A DNA stretch of 64,000 bases from JAMLHH01 sp035515235 (lineage in GTDB: Bacteria; Bacteroidota; Bacteroidia; Chitinophagales; JADIYW01), in assembly GCA_035515235.1 (NCBI GenBank), contig DATJBS010000055.1, positions 7,117-71,116 of the forward strand, given 5' to 3'. Positions within the stretch are counted from its first letter, which is position 1. Each line of letters starts with the position of its first letter. The position numbers and the translations under genes were made by a program. Shown here in pieces: positions 44,850-53,961 of the stretch. Below the pieces are notes generated by a model. The model worked only from the letters and a program-made list of their open reading frames with translations. It did no database searches and had not been told where the DNA came from.

Positions 44850-45317
44850 TTAAACTTTAAAGTGAGAGAAAGCTTTATTTGCTTCCGCCATTTTGTGAGT
44901 ATCTTCTTTTCTTTTCACAGACGCACCTTCTCCTTTTGATGCAGCCATGAATTCAGCAGCTAATTTTTCACCCATAGACTTACCATTTCTCTTACGAGCG
45001 AATGTTATGATCCATTTCATAGTTAAAAATTGCTTTCTTTCTTCTCTTATTGGAGTTGGAATTTGGAAAGTTGCCCCTCCTATTCTTCTGGACCTCACTT
45101 CTACACCTGGCTGTACGTTTTGCATAGCTAGCTTCCAAATCTCATGGCCACTTTCGCCAGTTGATTTTTCGATTCTATCCATTGCTTCGTAGAAAACAGC
45201 AAATGCAGTACTCTTCTTGCCGTCATACATCAAACTATTGATGAATCGGGTTACAATAGGATCTCCAAATCTTGGATCTGGAGCAAGTGGGCGTTTTTTG
45301 GCTTTAGTTTTTCTCAT
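44850..45317 (-). CDS. rpsG: 30S ribosomal protein S7
   Basis: A 155-residue protein with DPRFGDPIVTRFINSLMYDG, AMQNVQPGVEVRSRRIGGAT and a helical C-terminus. It nucleates the 30S head. In E. coli S7 represses the str operon through the rpsL-rpsG intercistronic RNA; here that gap is only 25 bp. Confidence 0.98.
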   Translation of the reverse strand: MRKTKAKKRPLAPDPRFGDPIVTRFINSLMYDGKKSTAFAVFYEAMDRIEKSTGESGHEIWKLAMQNVQPGVEVRSRRIGGATFQIPTPIREERKQFLTMKWIITFARKRNGKSMGEKLAAEFMAASKGEGASVKRKEDTHKMAEANKAFSHFKV

Positions 45318-45342
45318 CTCTTTACAAAGACTATATTGTCAA

Positions 45343-45714
45343 TTATTTTTTCTTCTTAGTTCCGTATTTAGATCTACTCTTCTTACGATTGTTTACACCT
45401 GCGGTGTCTAACGCTCCTCTGACAATGTGATAACGTACGCCTGGAAGGTCCTTTACTCTACCACCACGGAGAAGCACTATGGAGTGCTCTTGAAGGTTGT
45501 GACCTTCACCTGGGATATAAGCAATTACTTCATAACCATTGGTCAAACGTACCTTAGCCACCTTACGCAATGCGGAGTTAGGTTTCTTAGGTGTTGTTGT
45601 GTAAACACGAGTACATACTCCTCTTCTTTGAGGGCACGATTCAAGTGCTCTTGACTTGGAAGGAGTGTCAATGACCTCCCTGCCTTTCCTTACGAGTTGT
45701 TGTATTGTTGGCAT
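45343..45714 (-). CDS. rpsL: 30S ribosomal protein S12
   Basis: A 123-residue decoding-centre protein. CPQRRGVCTRVYTTTPKKPN and GGRVKDLPGVRYHIVRG are intact; the residues matching E. coli Lys43 and Lys88, where streptomycin-resistance changes arise, are both Lys here. It is the first gene of the superoperon, with a leader of about 160 nt. Confidence 0.98.
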   Translation of the reverse strand: MPTIQQLVRKGREVIDTPSKSRALESCPQRRGVCTRVYTTTPKKPNSALRKVAKVRLTNGYEVIAYIPGEGHNLQEHSIVLLRGGRVKDLPGVRYHIVRGALDTAGVNNRKKSRSKYGTKKKK

Positions 45715-45881
45715 CTTACCTTTTTACAGATTTTTTGGGACTGCGAAGGTAAGTAAAGACTTTTAAAAAACAAAAAGAAAAAAGAAATATTTTTCTGAGA
45801 GTGATTCGTAGCCTTACTTCCCCTTTGGAAGCAGTTGCTAGAGACATGTACCGAATTGTACGATACGCTTCTGAAGCGGGA
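45715..45881 (-). promoter_or_regulatory. Leader of the ribosomal superoperon with small inverted repeats
   Basis: Between the promoter and the rpsL ATG lie about 160 nt without a gene. Short inverted repeats are visible: CGCTTC-T-GAAGCG at 45866-45878, GTAC...GTAC at about 45848-45861, and CTTCC...GGAAG at 45817-45831. The segment nearest rpsL is A/T-rich. A leader of this size could carry autogenous control, but I do not recognise a known ribosomal-protein leader motif. Confidence 0.4.
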
Positions 45882-45912
45882 CAAAGATATGAATAATAAA
45901 CTCTTTAGCAAA
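45882..45912 (-). promoter_or_regulatory. Promoter of the ribosomal protein superoperon
   Basis: Read on the minus strand: TTTG (45912-45909), 19-nt spacer, TATCTTTG (45889-45882). Both elements match the Bacteroidota primary-sigma consensus exactly. It lies about 170 bp upstream of the rpsL ATG and is the best promoter match in the window. Confidence 0.75.
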
Positions 45913-46373
45913 TTTCTTTTAAGTTAAATAAAGAAGTATTTAACATAAATTCTTTGATGTGCACAACTTAATTGAACCTCAGCTTAATTCCAATAATCTA
46001 AGCAATCATGCAGTATTTATATTGAACACCTTTATATATAGTAGATGTTAGCGTTCTTAAAACTGCTCAATAGCACTATTTGATAAAAATATAAAACCTC
46101 CTACTGTTTGTTTTATTCAAGAAAAGAGAATCAAAAAATTCTATTATTAAAATTCTAAAGCTTCACAAAATTCTATAATGAAATCTTTTATTTAAAAATT
46201 GCAGCAAGTATTATAGCAGCTAGCATTAAATACCCATACTTACAAACTTGTGTTATTGCTTACGCGACTTTGCAAGACTTAGTAAATGAAAATGATCCAA
46301 ATTTCTTATGAAAGCACATCTCTTAAATATTGCTAAGAAATTGAAATTCCGTATAAAGGAATTATATGAAATA
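45913..46373. other. Intergenic region between divergent operons
   Basis: AT-rich and without a complete gene. On the plus strand 46159-46311 is open for 50 codons to a stop; the second half reads like protein (AASIKYPYLQTCVIAYATLQ) but has no ATG, so it may be a gene remnant or chance. The rest shows nothing recognisable. Confidence 0.4.
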
Positions 46374-46403
46374 TTGTGATTACAAAGTCTGTTTGTATCT
46401 TTA
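46374..46403 (+). promoter_or_regulatory. Candidate promoter of the amidohydrolase-coaX operon, possibly leaderless
   Basis: TTG (46374-46376), 19-nt spacer, TATCTTTA (46396-46403), then AAAA and the ATG at 46408. Apart from the last base of the -7 element this matches the Bacteroidota consensus. The start codon would lie at or beside the transcription start. Confidence 0.5.
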
Positions 46404-46407
46404 AAAA

Positions 46408-47592
46408 ATGTACAGAAAAATTTGCGCTGATGCTATTTATCCAGTCAGCTCAGAAAAGATAATAAACGGTGTGGTTGTGATAGACGATCAAGGTACCATT
46501 TTAGAAATTTCTGATGCTTCTAAATTTGACCCTGCTGAGTTAGAAACCTATAAAGGAATCATCACTCCTGGAATGGTCAATACTCATTGTCATTTGGAAT
46601 TATCTCATATGCACAATAAAATCCCTACAGGAACAGGTTTATTAGGCTTTATTGGAAATGTAGTTAAAAATCGTGCAGCAGAATCTGAATATATACAAGA
46701 GTGTATTGTGAACTCTGACAAATACATGTATGATAATGGAATTGTTGCTGTAGGAGATATTTCTAACAAAACAGATACTTTTCCAGTAAAAAGAAAGAGC
46801 GCATTAAAATATTACACTTTCATAGAGAATTTTGACTTTCTACAAAAAGAAAATGCACTTCCTACATTTGACATGTATAAAAAGGTATACGATGATTTAG
46901 AAGAAAAGGAACACCTTAGAAAAAGCATGTCTCCTCATGCACCATATTCCATGTCACCTGATCTTTTTAAATTAGTTAATAGTTTAAATGATATAGCAGG
47001 AAAAACAATTTCTATTCATAATCAGGAGACACCACCAGAAAATGAATTGTTTTTGAATGGTACTGGAGAATTTTATGAATTTTTCAAAAGCTTCAACATG
47101 AGTTTGGAGGATTTTAAGTCCATAGGAAAAACATCTATCTATTATGCATTGCAATATTTAGACCCGAGACACAAAACTCTTTTCGTACACAATACATTAA
47201 CTACTCAAGAAGATATTCAAGCTGCTCAATTATTATTGCCAGAAACTTATTGGGCTACTTGTCCTAATGCTAATTTATATATTGAAAATAGACTACCTAA
47301 TTATAAAGCGTTTTTAGAAACAGATGCTAACGTCACCATTGGGACGGACAGCTTGACCTCTAATTGGCAATTATCTGTTTTGGAAGAAATGAAAACCATT
47401 CTCAAATACCAATCTTATCTCAACTTCGAGCAAGTTCTTCAATGGGCTACTCTAAACGGTGCTAAAGCGCTTTCATGGGAAAATGAATTAGGTTCAATAG
47501 AAGTAGGCAAAAAACCGGGTTTGGTATTAATTGAAAATATAGATTCAAGAACTATTCTTTCATCCAACTCCACTTCTAGACGAATCGCATAA
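46408..47592 (+). CDS. Amidohydrolase family protein (SsnA/Atz-like deaminase or hydrolase)
   Basis: A 394-residue metal-dependent hydrolase. The N-terminal beta domain leads into GIITPGMVNTHCHLELSHM (HxH metal ligands); SPHAPYSMSP, ISIHNQE and TIGTDSLTSNW give the remaining His and Asp ligands; GSIEVGKKPGLVLI is the typical C-terminal turn. The fold fits the cytosine/aminohydrolase-like branch acting on ring or amide C-N bonds; the substrate is unknown. Its last base is the first base of coaX. Confidence 0.88.
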   Translation: MYRKICADAIYPVSSEKIINGVVVIDDQGTILEISDASKFDPAELETYKGIITPGMVNTHCHLELSHMHNKIPTGTGLLGFIGNVVKNRAAESEYIQECIVNSDKYMYDNGIVAVGDISNKTDTFPVKRKSALKYYTFIENFDFLQKENALPTFDMYKKVYDDLEEKEHLRKSMSPHAPYSMSPDLFKLVNSLNDIAGKTISIHNQETPPENELFLNGTGEFYEFFKSFNMSLEDFKSIGKTSIYYALQYLDPRHKTLFVHNTLTTQEDIQAAQLLLPETYWATCPNANLYIENRLPNYKAFLETDANVTIGTDSLTSNWQLSVLEEMKTILKYQSYLNFEQVLQWATLNGAKALSWENELGSIEVGKKPGLVLIENIDSRTILSSNSTSRRIA

Positions 47593-48317
47593 TGCATTTA
47601 ATCTGTTTAGACATAGGAAACACACGATTAAAAGTGGGCATCTTTCATCCTCAAAAAGAAGCTGAGTTCATCGTTTTTCCAAATTATGATTTAGAGACCT
47701 TCCATTCATTGACCAAAAAATATCCTACCCATCAATTTGTATGCTCTAATACAGCTTTATTAAGTACAACAATAGATAGTTTTTTAAAACAAACCTCTAA
47801 TTTTTTAGAAATCAATCATCAAATCGATTTTCCTTTTGATAATTTATATGAAACACCACATACATTAGGAACAGATAGAATGGCTCTAGTAGCTGGCGCG
47901 ATTTCTTTATATCCCAACAAGAACTGTCTAATTATAGATGCAGGAACAAGTATTACGCTTGACTTCATCAATCAAAATGGGGAGTATTTAGGAGGCAGCA
48001 TTCATCCTGGAATAGAGATGCGGCTCAAAGCATTGTACAATTTCACAGGAAAATTGCCGTTGGTGAAGGATGATTGGAGAGAGAATCTTATTGGAAAATC
48101 TACGAACGAGTGCATTCAAATCGGCACTGTAAAAGCCGCAGTATATGAAATTGAACAGTTTATTTCAGAGTATCGAGAAAACTTTGAAGACTTAGTAGTT
48201 TTATTATCAGGTGGAAATACAGAAATATTTTTTTATAAACTTAAAAATGAGATATTTGCACATCCTAATTTGGTCCTTTTGGGACTTAAAACAATTGCGC
48301 TATACAATGCAAAATAA
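47592..48317 (+). CDS. coaX: Type III pantothenate kinase
   Basis: A 241-residue ASKHA-fold kinase for the first step of coenzyme A synthesis. LICLDIGNTRLKVGIF is the phosphate-binding segment, PHTLGTDRMALVAGA the pantothenate region and IIDAGTSITLDFI the second phosphate motif. Type III enzymes need a monovalent cation and are not inhibited by CoA. It overlaps the upstream gene by one base and the downstream gene by 11 bp. Confidence 0.95.
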   Translation: MHLICLDIGNTRLKVGIFHPQKEAEFIVFPNYDLETFHSLTKKYPTHQFVCSNTALLSTTIDSFLKQTSNFLEINHQIDFPFDNLYETPHTLGTDRMALVAGAISLYPNKNCLIIDAGTSITLDFINQNGEYLGGSIHPGIEMRLKALYNFTGKLPLVKDDWRENLIGKSTNECIQIGTVKAAVYEIEQFISEYRENFEDLVVLLSGGNTEIFFYKLKNEIFAHPNLVLLGLKTIALYNAK

Positions 48318-49707
48318 AAAAAATTACCTAGTAGGTTGTTTGATCACATCCTTCTTCTTCTTTGGTACTAAAATATCTTTAGCTAATGAAAGCACCCCAT
48401 ATGCTCAATATGGTATAGGTCTAATTTCTGATCGAGACTTTGTTCCAAGTAGCTCCATGGGTGGACTAGGTGCAGCGTACAGATCGCAAGATGGCTTTAA
48501 CTTTAATAATCCAGCTTCACTTACTGAAAGCACTTTAACTTCTTTTGAAATAGGAACTTTTGGAACTTTTGGTAAAAGAAAAACCAACGATGGCTCTGCT
48601 GCGATAGGAACTGCTGGTTTGCAATACTTAGCAATGACCTTCCCTGTGATGAAAAAAAGATGGGGAATGTCTGTAGGCCTTTTGCCGTTCAGTTCAAAAA
48701 ATAGCTATAATACAGATAGCGTCAACTTCGGTGGCAATAAAGGCATTATTCATAATGAGAATAATGGTCAGCTTTATAATTTTTATTGGTCAAATGGTTT
48801 TACTTATAAAGATTATAGCTTAGGAGTCAATGTTGGATATTTATTCGGCAATCTTTCTAATAATACCTTATCTCATACTTTGAGCGACGGCATCCTTGAT
48901 TATTTTGGATATGGCGCTTGGTACAATAATACATTATTAGTTAAAAGTGTGACTTTCAATATGGGAGCACAATATCATAAAGTATTCAAATACGGCGGAG
49001 AGAAAAACAAGCAATTAAAACTTACTGTAGGACTTGCTGGAGCTCCAGGATATAATTTAGGTAGCAGATCGGTTTTAGACGAATCTGTTCTAGCAGTAGA
49101 TAGTAAACTTTTAGGTGCAAAAGCAGAGTCTCAATCTTACAAAGATTACTTATCAGATCTCTACAATAGATACTCTGAGAACTTTGATACATTGAGTATC
49201 AACAGTGATATTTCTACTAAAATCCATATTCCAGGATATATCCAAGCAGGATTTACTTTAGCAGATAGTATGAGATGGATGATAGGTATAGATTATAAAT
49301 ATCAGCCATGGTCTAATTATACTGGATATGGTATTCAGCGAATCAATACTCTTCAGAATAGCTGGAGATTAGGGGCAGGAGGAGAATTTCTTCCATCATT
49401 AAAACCCGGTTCTAAGTTCTTTAGTAGAGTAAAATATAGAGCTGGTTTCCATTATTCTCAAACTAATTTACAGTTAGATTCTAGGTCAATCGATGAGTTT
49501 GGCATAAATGTTGGTTTTGGTATACCAATCGTCATAAGATTATATGATGAATTTAATACCAGGATGTATGTTTACGCGTTCAACCTAAGTTTTGAAGCAG
49601 GCTCAAGAGGAACTTTGAATAATAATTTAATCAAAGAGAATTACGGCAAAATCAAATTAGGAATCAACTTAAACAGCGCTTGGTTTCAGAAAAGAAAATA
49701 TTATTAA
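48307..49707 (+). CDS. Outer-membrane beta-barrel protein of unknown function
   Basis: A 466-residue protein with a signal peptide (to about TKISLA). The mature part is rich in alternating aromatic strands (GFTYKDYSLGVNVGYLFG, GIDYKYQPWSNYTGYG) and begins with SSSMGGLGAAYRSQDGFNFN, as in FadL-like and other Bacteroidota barrel proteins. The frame extends back to 48211, but ATG at 48307 gives a proper signal peptide and an 11-bp overlap with coaX. Its place before a TPR protein and lptC suggests an envelope role (inference). Confidence 0.8.
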   Translation: MQNKKNYLVGCLITSFFFFGTKISLANESTPYAQYGIGLISDRDFVPSSSMGGLGAAYRSQDGFNFNNPASLTESTLTSFEIGTFGTFGKRKTNDGSAAIGTAGLQYLAMTFPVMKKRWGMSVGLLPFSSKNSYNTDSVNFGGNKGIIHNENNGQLYNFYWSNGFTYKDYSLGVNVGYLFGNLSNNTLSHTLSDGILDYFGYGAWYNNTLLVKSVTFNMGAQYHKVFKYGGEKNKQLKLTVGLAGAPGYNLGSRSVLDESVLAVDSKLLGAKAESQSYKDYLSDLYNRYSENFDTLSINSDISTKIHIPGYIQAGFTLADSMRWMIGIDYKYQPWSNYTGYGIQRINTLQNSWRLGAGGEFLPSLKPGSKFFSRVKYRAGFHYSQTNLQLDSRSIDEFGINVGFGIPIVIRLYDEFNTRMYVYAFNLSFEAGSRGTLNNNLIKENYGKIKLGINLNSAWFQKRKYY

Positions 49708-51080
49708 TGAACAACAACGAGGGTTTTCGTAAAATGAAAAAGACTTACTTACCAACTTTCTTTCTTGGATTATTCCTAACTACTTCAAGTCTTCAGGCAC
49801 AGAATTGTAGCCAAGGGGATGCCAATGCAGCAAGAAACTATTCTTTATATAAAGAATATTTTAAACAAGAAGCTTTCGATAGAGCTCTACCTTTTTGGAG
49901 AGAATCTTTTGAGAAATCACCTGGATTTAGAAAATCTATATTCGTAGACGGTGCCGATTTGTATACTGATTTAATCAATAATACAGAAGATGCAGCTCTT
50001 AAAGAAAAATACATCGATACTTTAATGAGTATTTATGACAAGAGAATTCAATGTTGGGGTGATGAAGGATATGTATTGACTTTAAAAGGAATTGATGTCG
50101 CTAGATTTAGACCTAACGAATATCCTTTAGCAAAATCTATCCTTGAAAAAGCTATCAATATCGAACAAGTGAATAGTAAATACTATGGTGTTTCCACTTA
50201 TTTCAATTTATTGATCAACCTTAAAGATGAGCCTAATGGCGTAAGTGCAGAGTTCATCAAAAAGGAATACAATAAACTAGTAGCCATCTGTGATGCGAAT
50301 ATTGAGGCCAACAATTATCCTCAAGAATTTGCTCAAACAAAAGAAGCCATGGCTTACAATCTAAAAGAGTATGTCTTGCCAAAAAGATTTGCTGAAGGTG
50401 CTGATTGGTTTACTTTGACTCCAGAAGCTAAAGTCGACTCTGTAACGTTATGGATATCTCAAGATTCTTCAGTCACTAATTTAGAAGATATTTTATTTAA
50501 TATTAGTAGAGACGCAGATGTGAACGAATCCGATATTAGATATACTATCGAAATGAAATTGCATGAGAACAATCCAACTTCTAATAGAGCGAATAATTTA
50601 GGTGCTCATTTCTATAAGAAGAAAAAATATGCAGAAGCTATTCCTTATTTCCAAGAAGCTATAGAATTAAGCACTGAGGATAAAGACAAGGCTAATCTAT
50701 ATTTAGCAATAGGCGATACTTATAGATTGATGAATGAATTTTCACAAGCTAGAGAAGCTGCACGTGCTGCTATTGGTTTAGATTCAGCTTCAGGAAAACC
50801 TTACTACTTGATAGGTGTACTTTACTTATCTAGCGGTAAATTATGTGGTCCTGGAACAGGTTTTGATTCTCAAAGAGTGATTTGGCCAGCATTTGATTAT
50901 TTCAATAAAGCCAAAGAAATAGACCCTTCGTATGCTGAAGTAGTGGATCCATTGATGAAAGACTACAAAAAGTATTTACCTACAAGAGAGGAGATCTCTG
51001 CGAAAGGTTTAAAAGTAGGTCGTACATATAATGTTCCATGTTGGATACAAGAAACTACGACGATTATTTCTAAAGATTAA
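49707..51080 (+). CDS. Exported tetratricopeptide-repeat protein
   Basis: A 457-residue protein with a signal segment ending TSSLQAQ. Tetratricopeptide units lie mainly at the C-terminal side (AHFYKKKKYAEAIPYFQEAI, ANLYLAIGDTYRLMNEFSQA), the N-terminal part being helical (YSLYKEYFKQEAFDRALPFW). It is probably a periplasmic scaffold. The TAATG junction with the outer-membrane protein gene favours ATG 49707; ATG 49734 (MKKTYL) is an alternative giving a shorter signal peptide. Confidence 0.85.
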   Translation: MNNNEGFRKMKKTYLPTFFLGLFLTTSSLQAQNCSQGDANAARNYSLYKEYFKQEAFDRALPFWRESFEKSPGFRKSIFVDGADLYTDLINNTEDAALKEKYIDTLMSIYDKRIQCWGDEGYVLTLKGIDVARFRPNEYPLAKSILEKAINIEQVNSKYYGVSTYFNLLINLKDEPNGVSAEFIKKEYNKLVAICDANIEANNYPQEFAQTKEAMAYNLKEYVLPKRFAEGADWFTLTPEAKVDSVTLWISQDSSVTNLEDILFNISRDADVNESDIRYTIEMKLHENNPTSNRANNLGAHFYKKKKYAEAIPYFQEAIELSTEDKDKANLYLAIGDTYRLMNEFSQAREAARAAIGLDSASGKPYYLIGVLYLSSGKLCGPGTGFDSQRVIWPAFDYFNKAKEIDPSYAEVVDPLMKDYKKYLPTREEISAKGLKVGRTYNVPCWIQETTTIISKD

Positions 51081-51098
51081 TTCATCAAATATTATAAT

Positions 51099-51134
51099 AA
51101 AACGGGAGACTTTGGCAACATCGTTTCCCGTTTT
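51099..51134 (+). terminator. Possible weak terminator between the TPR gene and lptC
   Basis: AAAACGGGA (51099-51107) and TCCCGTTTT (51126-51134) form a 9-bp stem with an 18-nt loop and only four T. It may attenuate rather than stop transcription into lptC. Confidence 0.4.
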
Positions 51135-51162
51135 GCATTTAAGACATATCTTTAGATTCGCA

Positions 51163-51714
51163 ATGATGAAAAAATGGATTCCATATTTCTTTATAAGTGC
51201 TTCGCTCGCATCTTGTAATAACGATCCTAACGCTATCAAGAAGTTTGCAGATCCTGAGAATATTTACATAGAAGTCTCTGAAGATATCCGACTGCTTCAT
51301 AAAGAGCAAGGATATACCTCTGCTATTATTACAGCTCCAATATTGAATCGTTACACTAAGAATGAAAACAAAAGTACTTTTCCAAAAGGTTTACAAATTG
51401 AATTATATCAAAATGATTTAATGACAGCCATCATTCAAGCTGGATACGGAGAGAGAGATGAAAGTTCAAAAATCATGAAGGCCTCGGGAGGGGTTACCAT
51501 TATCAATTACAAGCAAGAAAAAATGGAGTCTGAAGATTTGATTTGGAATGAAAGTCTCAACAAAATCAATATAGAGGGCCAAGTCAAAGTCACAACTCCT
51601 ACAGACATCATACAAGGTTTTGGCTTGGAATCAGACGATAAGTTCAATAATTATAAGATGTCTAAAATTACAGGTATTCTAAAGGTAGAAGGCAACAATA
51701 TTCCTGGAAACTAA
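51163..51714 (+). CDS. lptC: LPS export protein LptC
   Basis: A 183-residue protein. ATG 51163 begins a lipoprotein-like signal MMKKWIPYFFISASLASC; the frame extends further upstream, but that part overlaps the TPR gene and lacks sense. The mature part has the repeated beta-strands of the LptC/OstA fold (KIMKASGGVTIINYKQEKME, LIWNESLNKINIEGQVKVTT). LptC carries lipopolysaccharide from LptBFG towards LptA. A lipid-anchored form is usual in Bacteroidota. Its end overlaps the convergent symporter gene by 4 bp. Confidence 0.82.
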   Translation: MMKKWIPYFFISASLASCNNDPNAIKKFADPENIYIEVSEDIRLLHKEQGYTSAIITAPILNRYTKNENKSTFPKGLQIELYQNDLMTAIIQAGYGERDESSKIMKASGGVTIINYKQEKMESEDLIWNESLNKINIEGQVKVTTPTDIIQGFGLESDDKFNNYKMSKITGILKVEGNNIPGN

Positions 51715-52580
51715 GCTTTAGCGGGCTTCGTTAGGCGGCTAATGAGCATTCCAAAAGCAGCAGCAGTGAAGAACATAATAATGCTGTAAATAGCAGGAGG
51801 AATAGCCATGGTTTCATTTCCGATAACATTCATAGCGATATAAATCGCCAAAGTTCCATTATGGATTCCTACTTCCATACCTATAGCAATCGCTTGTCTA
51901 GCATCTACTCTCAATAATCTCGGCAATAAATATCCCACAGCCATACTGATTACATTAAAAGCTAAAGCTGCCAATCCCACTTGCTGAAAATAAGTCAGCA
52001 TATTATCTTTCTCTTTACCCACGACAGCAATAATTACTAATGCTAAAATTAATGCAGAAGCAATTTTTACTGGTTTTTCTAGTTTTTTAGAAACAGATGG
52101 AAAATTCTGATTGATGACCATTCCAATTAAAACCGGTACTAAAACAATTGCAAACACTTCTATTACTTTCTTGAACTGAATCGGAATATATTGACCGTCA
52201 TTCATGAAATATTCTAAAGAAAGGTTTACTATTAATGGCAATGTAAATAAGGATAAAACACTATTGACAGCTGTCAAAGAGACATTTAAAGCAACATCTC
52301 CATTTGAAAGATGACTGTATAAATTCGCGACAGCTCCACCCGGAGAGGCAGAAAGCAACATCAACCCGACAGCTAATGCGGAAGTCAATCCAAAGGATTT
52401 AGCTACAAAAAAACAAACTATAGGTAATAAAATCATTTGGCAAAACAAACCTACCAACATCGCTTTTGGATATTTCACCACTCTAGTAAAATCTTTAGTA
52501 GTCAGTGATAATCCAAGACCCAACATGATAATCCCTAATGCTATGGGCATGACTATTGTCAATAAGCTACTTTGTTCCAT
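51711..52580 (-). CDS. Bile acid:sodium symporter (BASS) family transporter
   Basis: A 289-residue membrane protein with about nine or ten transmembrane helices. Family signatures are MLGLGLSLTTKDF near the N-terminus, SASPGGAVANLYSHLSNGDV in the sodium-binding crossover and EVGIHNGTLAI near the end. Bacterial members move organic anions with sodium; bile acids are not implied. It stands alone. Confidence 0.92.
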   Translation of the reverse strand: MEQSSLLTIVMPIALGIIMLGLGLSLTTKDFTRVVKYPKAMLVGLFCQMILLPIVCFFVAKSFGLTSALAVGLMLLSASPGGAVANLYSHLSNGDVALNVSLTAVNSVLSLFTLPLIVNLSLEYFMNDGQYIPIQFKKVIEVFAIVLVPVLIGMVINQNFPSVSKKLEKPVKIASALILALVIIAVVGKEKDNMLTYFQQVGLAALAFNVISMAVGYLLPRLLRVDARQAIAIGMEVGIHNGTLAIYIAMNVIGNETMAIPPAIYSIIMFFTAAAFGMLISRLTKPAKA

Positions 52581-52719
52581 TTTTTGATGTTTGGAGCCAA
52601 AGTAAGTAAATTATTCGGAAAATATGGGCTTTAGATAACATTGTATTTACAATTTACAAACCTGCACAAATTGCTTTGACATCAAGAGGAATTGAATTCT
52701 TCAATTGATCTCTTATCTT

Positions 52720-53961
52720 CTATTCACTAAGAGTGTCCGTGGTTAAATTATCCAACACTAAAAATTCTTTTGTAATGGGTGGCAAGTAATAAACTCCTCC
52801 AAAGATAATTTTGAATCGAATGCGCCAGGAAGGATTATTTTTCCATTCATAACGAATTTGTGCAAAACCACTAAATACAATCTTCATTGGACTCCAACTA
52901 ATTTTTGGTTGATTAGTCAATCCTAAAGGAGGCAAAACATCATATGGTTCTCTAAAAGTACCAAACAATCTATCCCAAATCATAAAAGGACATGGGCCGA
53001 AATTTACATTCTGATCTCTTTCATAAGCAGAGTGATGCACTAAATGATATACGCCTGTATCTCCGAACACCATACTAATTCTTTTTATCCATTTCTTATT
53101 TGCAATATCATAATGAATCGATGAGTGATTGAAAGGTTCTATACTCAACTTTACTGTAAACCAAATCGCTAGTTCAAAAAGCAATGGTTCTGTATAAATC
53201 ATATTAGATAAAACTGCAAAAAATATAATTCCTGGTATTGCCAAAAGCACTTCTAAAAATGCAATATTATTACTTGGAGCTGCAATAGGAAATAAAAACT
53301 CTGGACAGTGATGAGCTTTATGAGCTAATAGCCAAAGAATTCTAGATTTGTGTGATAAGTAATGGACGATATAGATGGGCAAAGAAGCTGCTAATAATAA
53401 GATAAATATGGCTAACCAATAATTAGAGATATTTAAAGAGTATGGAGCTAAACTAGCGTATAGCGCAGTAATGGTATCTATAGAAGAATGAATAAAATTA
53501 CCTGTCCAATCAGAGTTGTATCCTAAATAATATATTATCATCGAGACAAAACTCAGTAACAATAGAGTAGAAGTACTGATTAGAAATGCAAGTAGGAAAG
53601 TTGTAAAAAACTTATTGAAATTATTTTCACCCATCTTTTTCTTTGTCAAATAATAGCTATGGATGATAATTCCTGCTCTTATCATCATCGTAATGACAGC
53701 AAGACCTATAAATATATAGGGCAAATATTTTCTAAAGCCAAGTGTACTATTTTGATAACTACTAAAATACTTTTCAATGACTTCTTTCAGATTTGAAATA
53801 GTAATGGTATTCACACCTGGCACTACTCCTATTACCATCACTGTATAAAATGAAAAACCTATGGCAACAATCCAAATCCACGGTAGAATCCATTTGGTAT
53901 TCGCCCAAAATTTATCTCCTGGTTGAATTTCAAAATTCCATATTCTTTTTAGGTATTCCAT
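52720..53961 (-). CDS. Sterol desaturase / fatty acid hydroxylase family membrane protein
   Basis: A 413-residue multi-pass protein with the diiron histidine clusters: HYLSH at 200-204, HKAHH at 214-218, HSSIH at 279-283 and HLVHH at 306-310. Such enzymes hydroxylate or desaturate lipids at the inner membrane with O2. Several hydrophobic helices (22-50, 80-102, 118-146, 180-200) precede the catalytic part. The substrate in this organism is unknown; no carotenoid or sterol gene is adjacent. Confidence 0.9.
   Translation of the reverse strand: MEYLKRIWNFEIQPGDKFWANTKWILPWIWIVAIGFSFYTVMVIGVVPGVNTITISNLKEVIEKYFSSYQNSTLGFRKYLPYIFIGLAVITMMIRAGIIIHSYYLTKKKMGENNFNKFFTTFLLAFLISTSTLLLLSFVSMIIYYLGYNSDWTGNFIHSSIDTITALYASLAPYSLNISNYWLAIFILLLAASLPIYIVHYLSHKSRILWLLAHKAHHCPEFLFPIAAPSNNIAFLEVLLAIPGIIFFAVLSNMIYTEPLLFELAIWFTVKLSIEPFNHSSIHYDIANKKWIKRISMVFGDTGVYHLVHHSAYERDQNVNFGPCPFMIWDRLFGTFREPYDVLPPLGLTNQPKISWSPMKIVFSGFAQIRYEWKNNPSWRIRFKIIFGGVYYLPPITKEFLVLDNLTTDTLSE

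Noticed and set aside
48211..48306. Longer N-terminus of the outer-membrane protein
   Set aside because: It would overlap coaX by 107 bp and bury the signal peptide.
51031..51162. Longer N-terminus of LptC
   Set aside because: It overlaps the TPR gene and crosses a hairpin; the lipoprotein signal starts at 51163.
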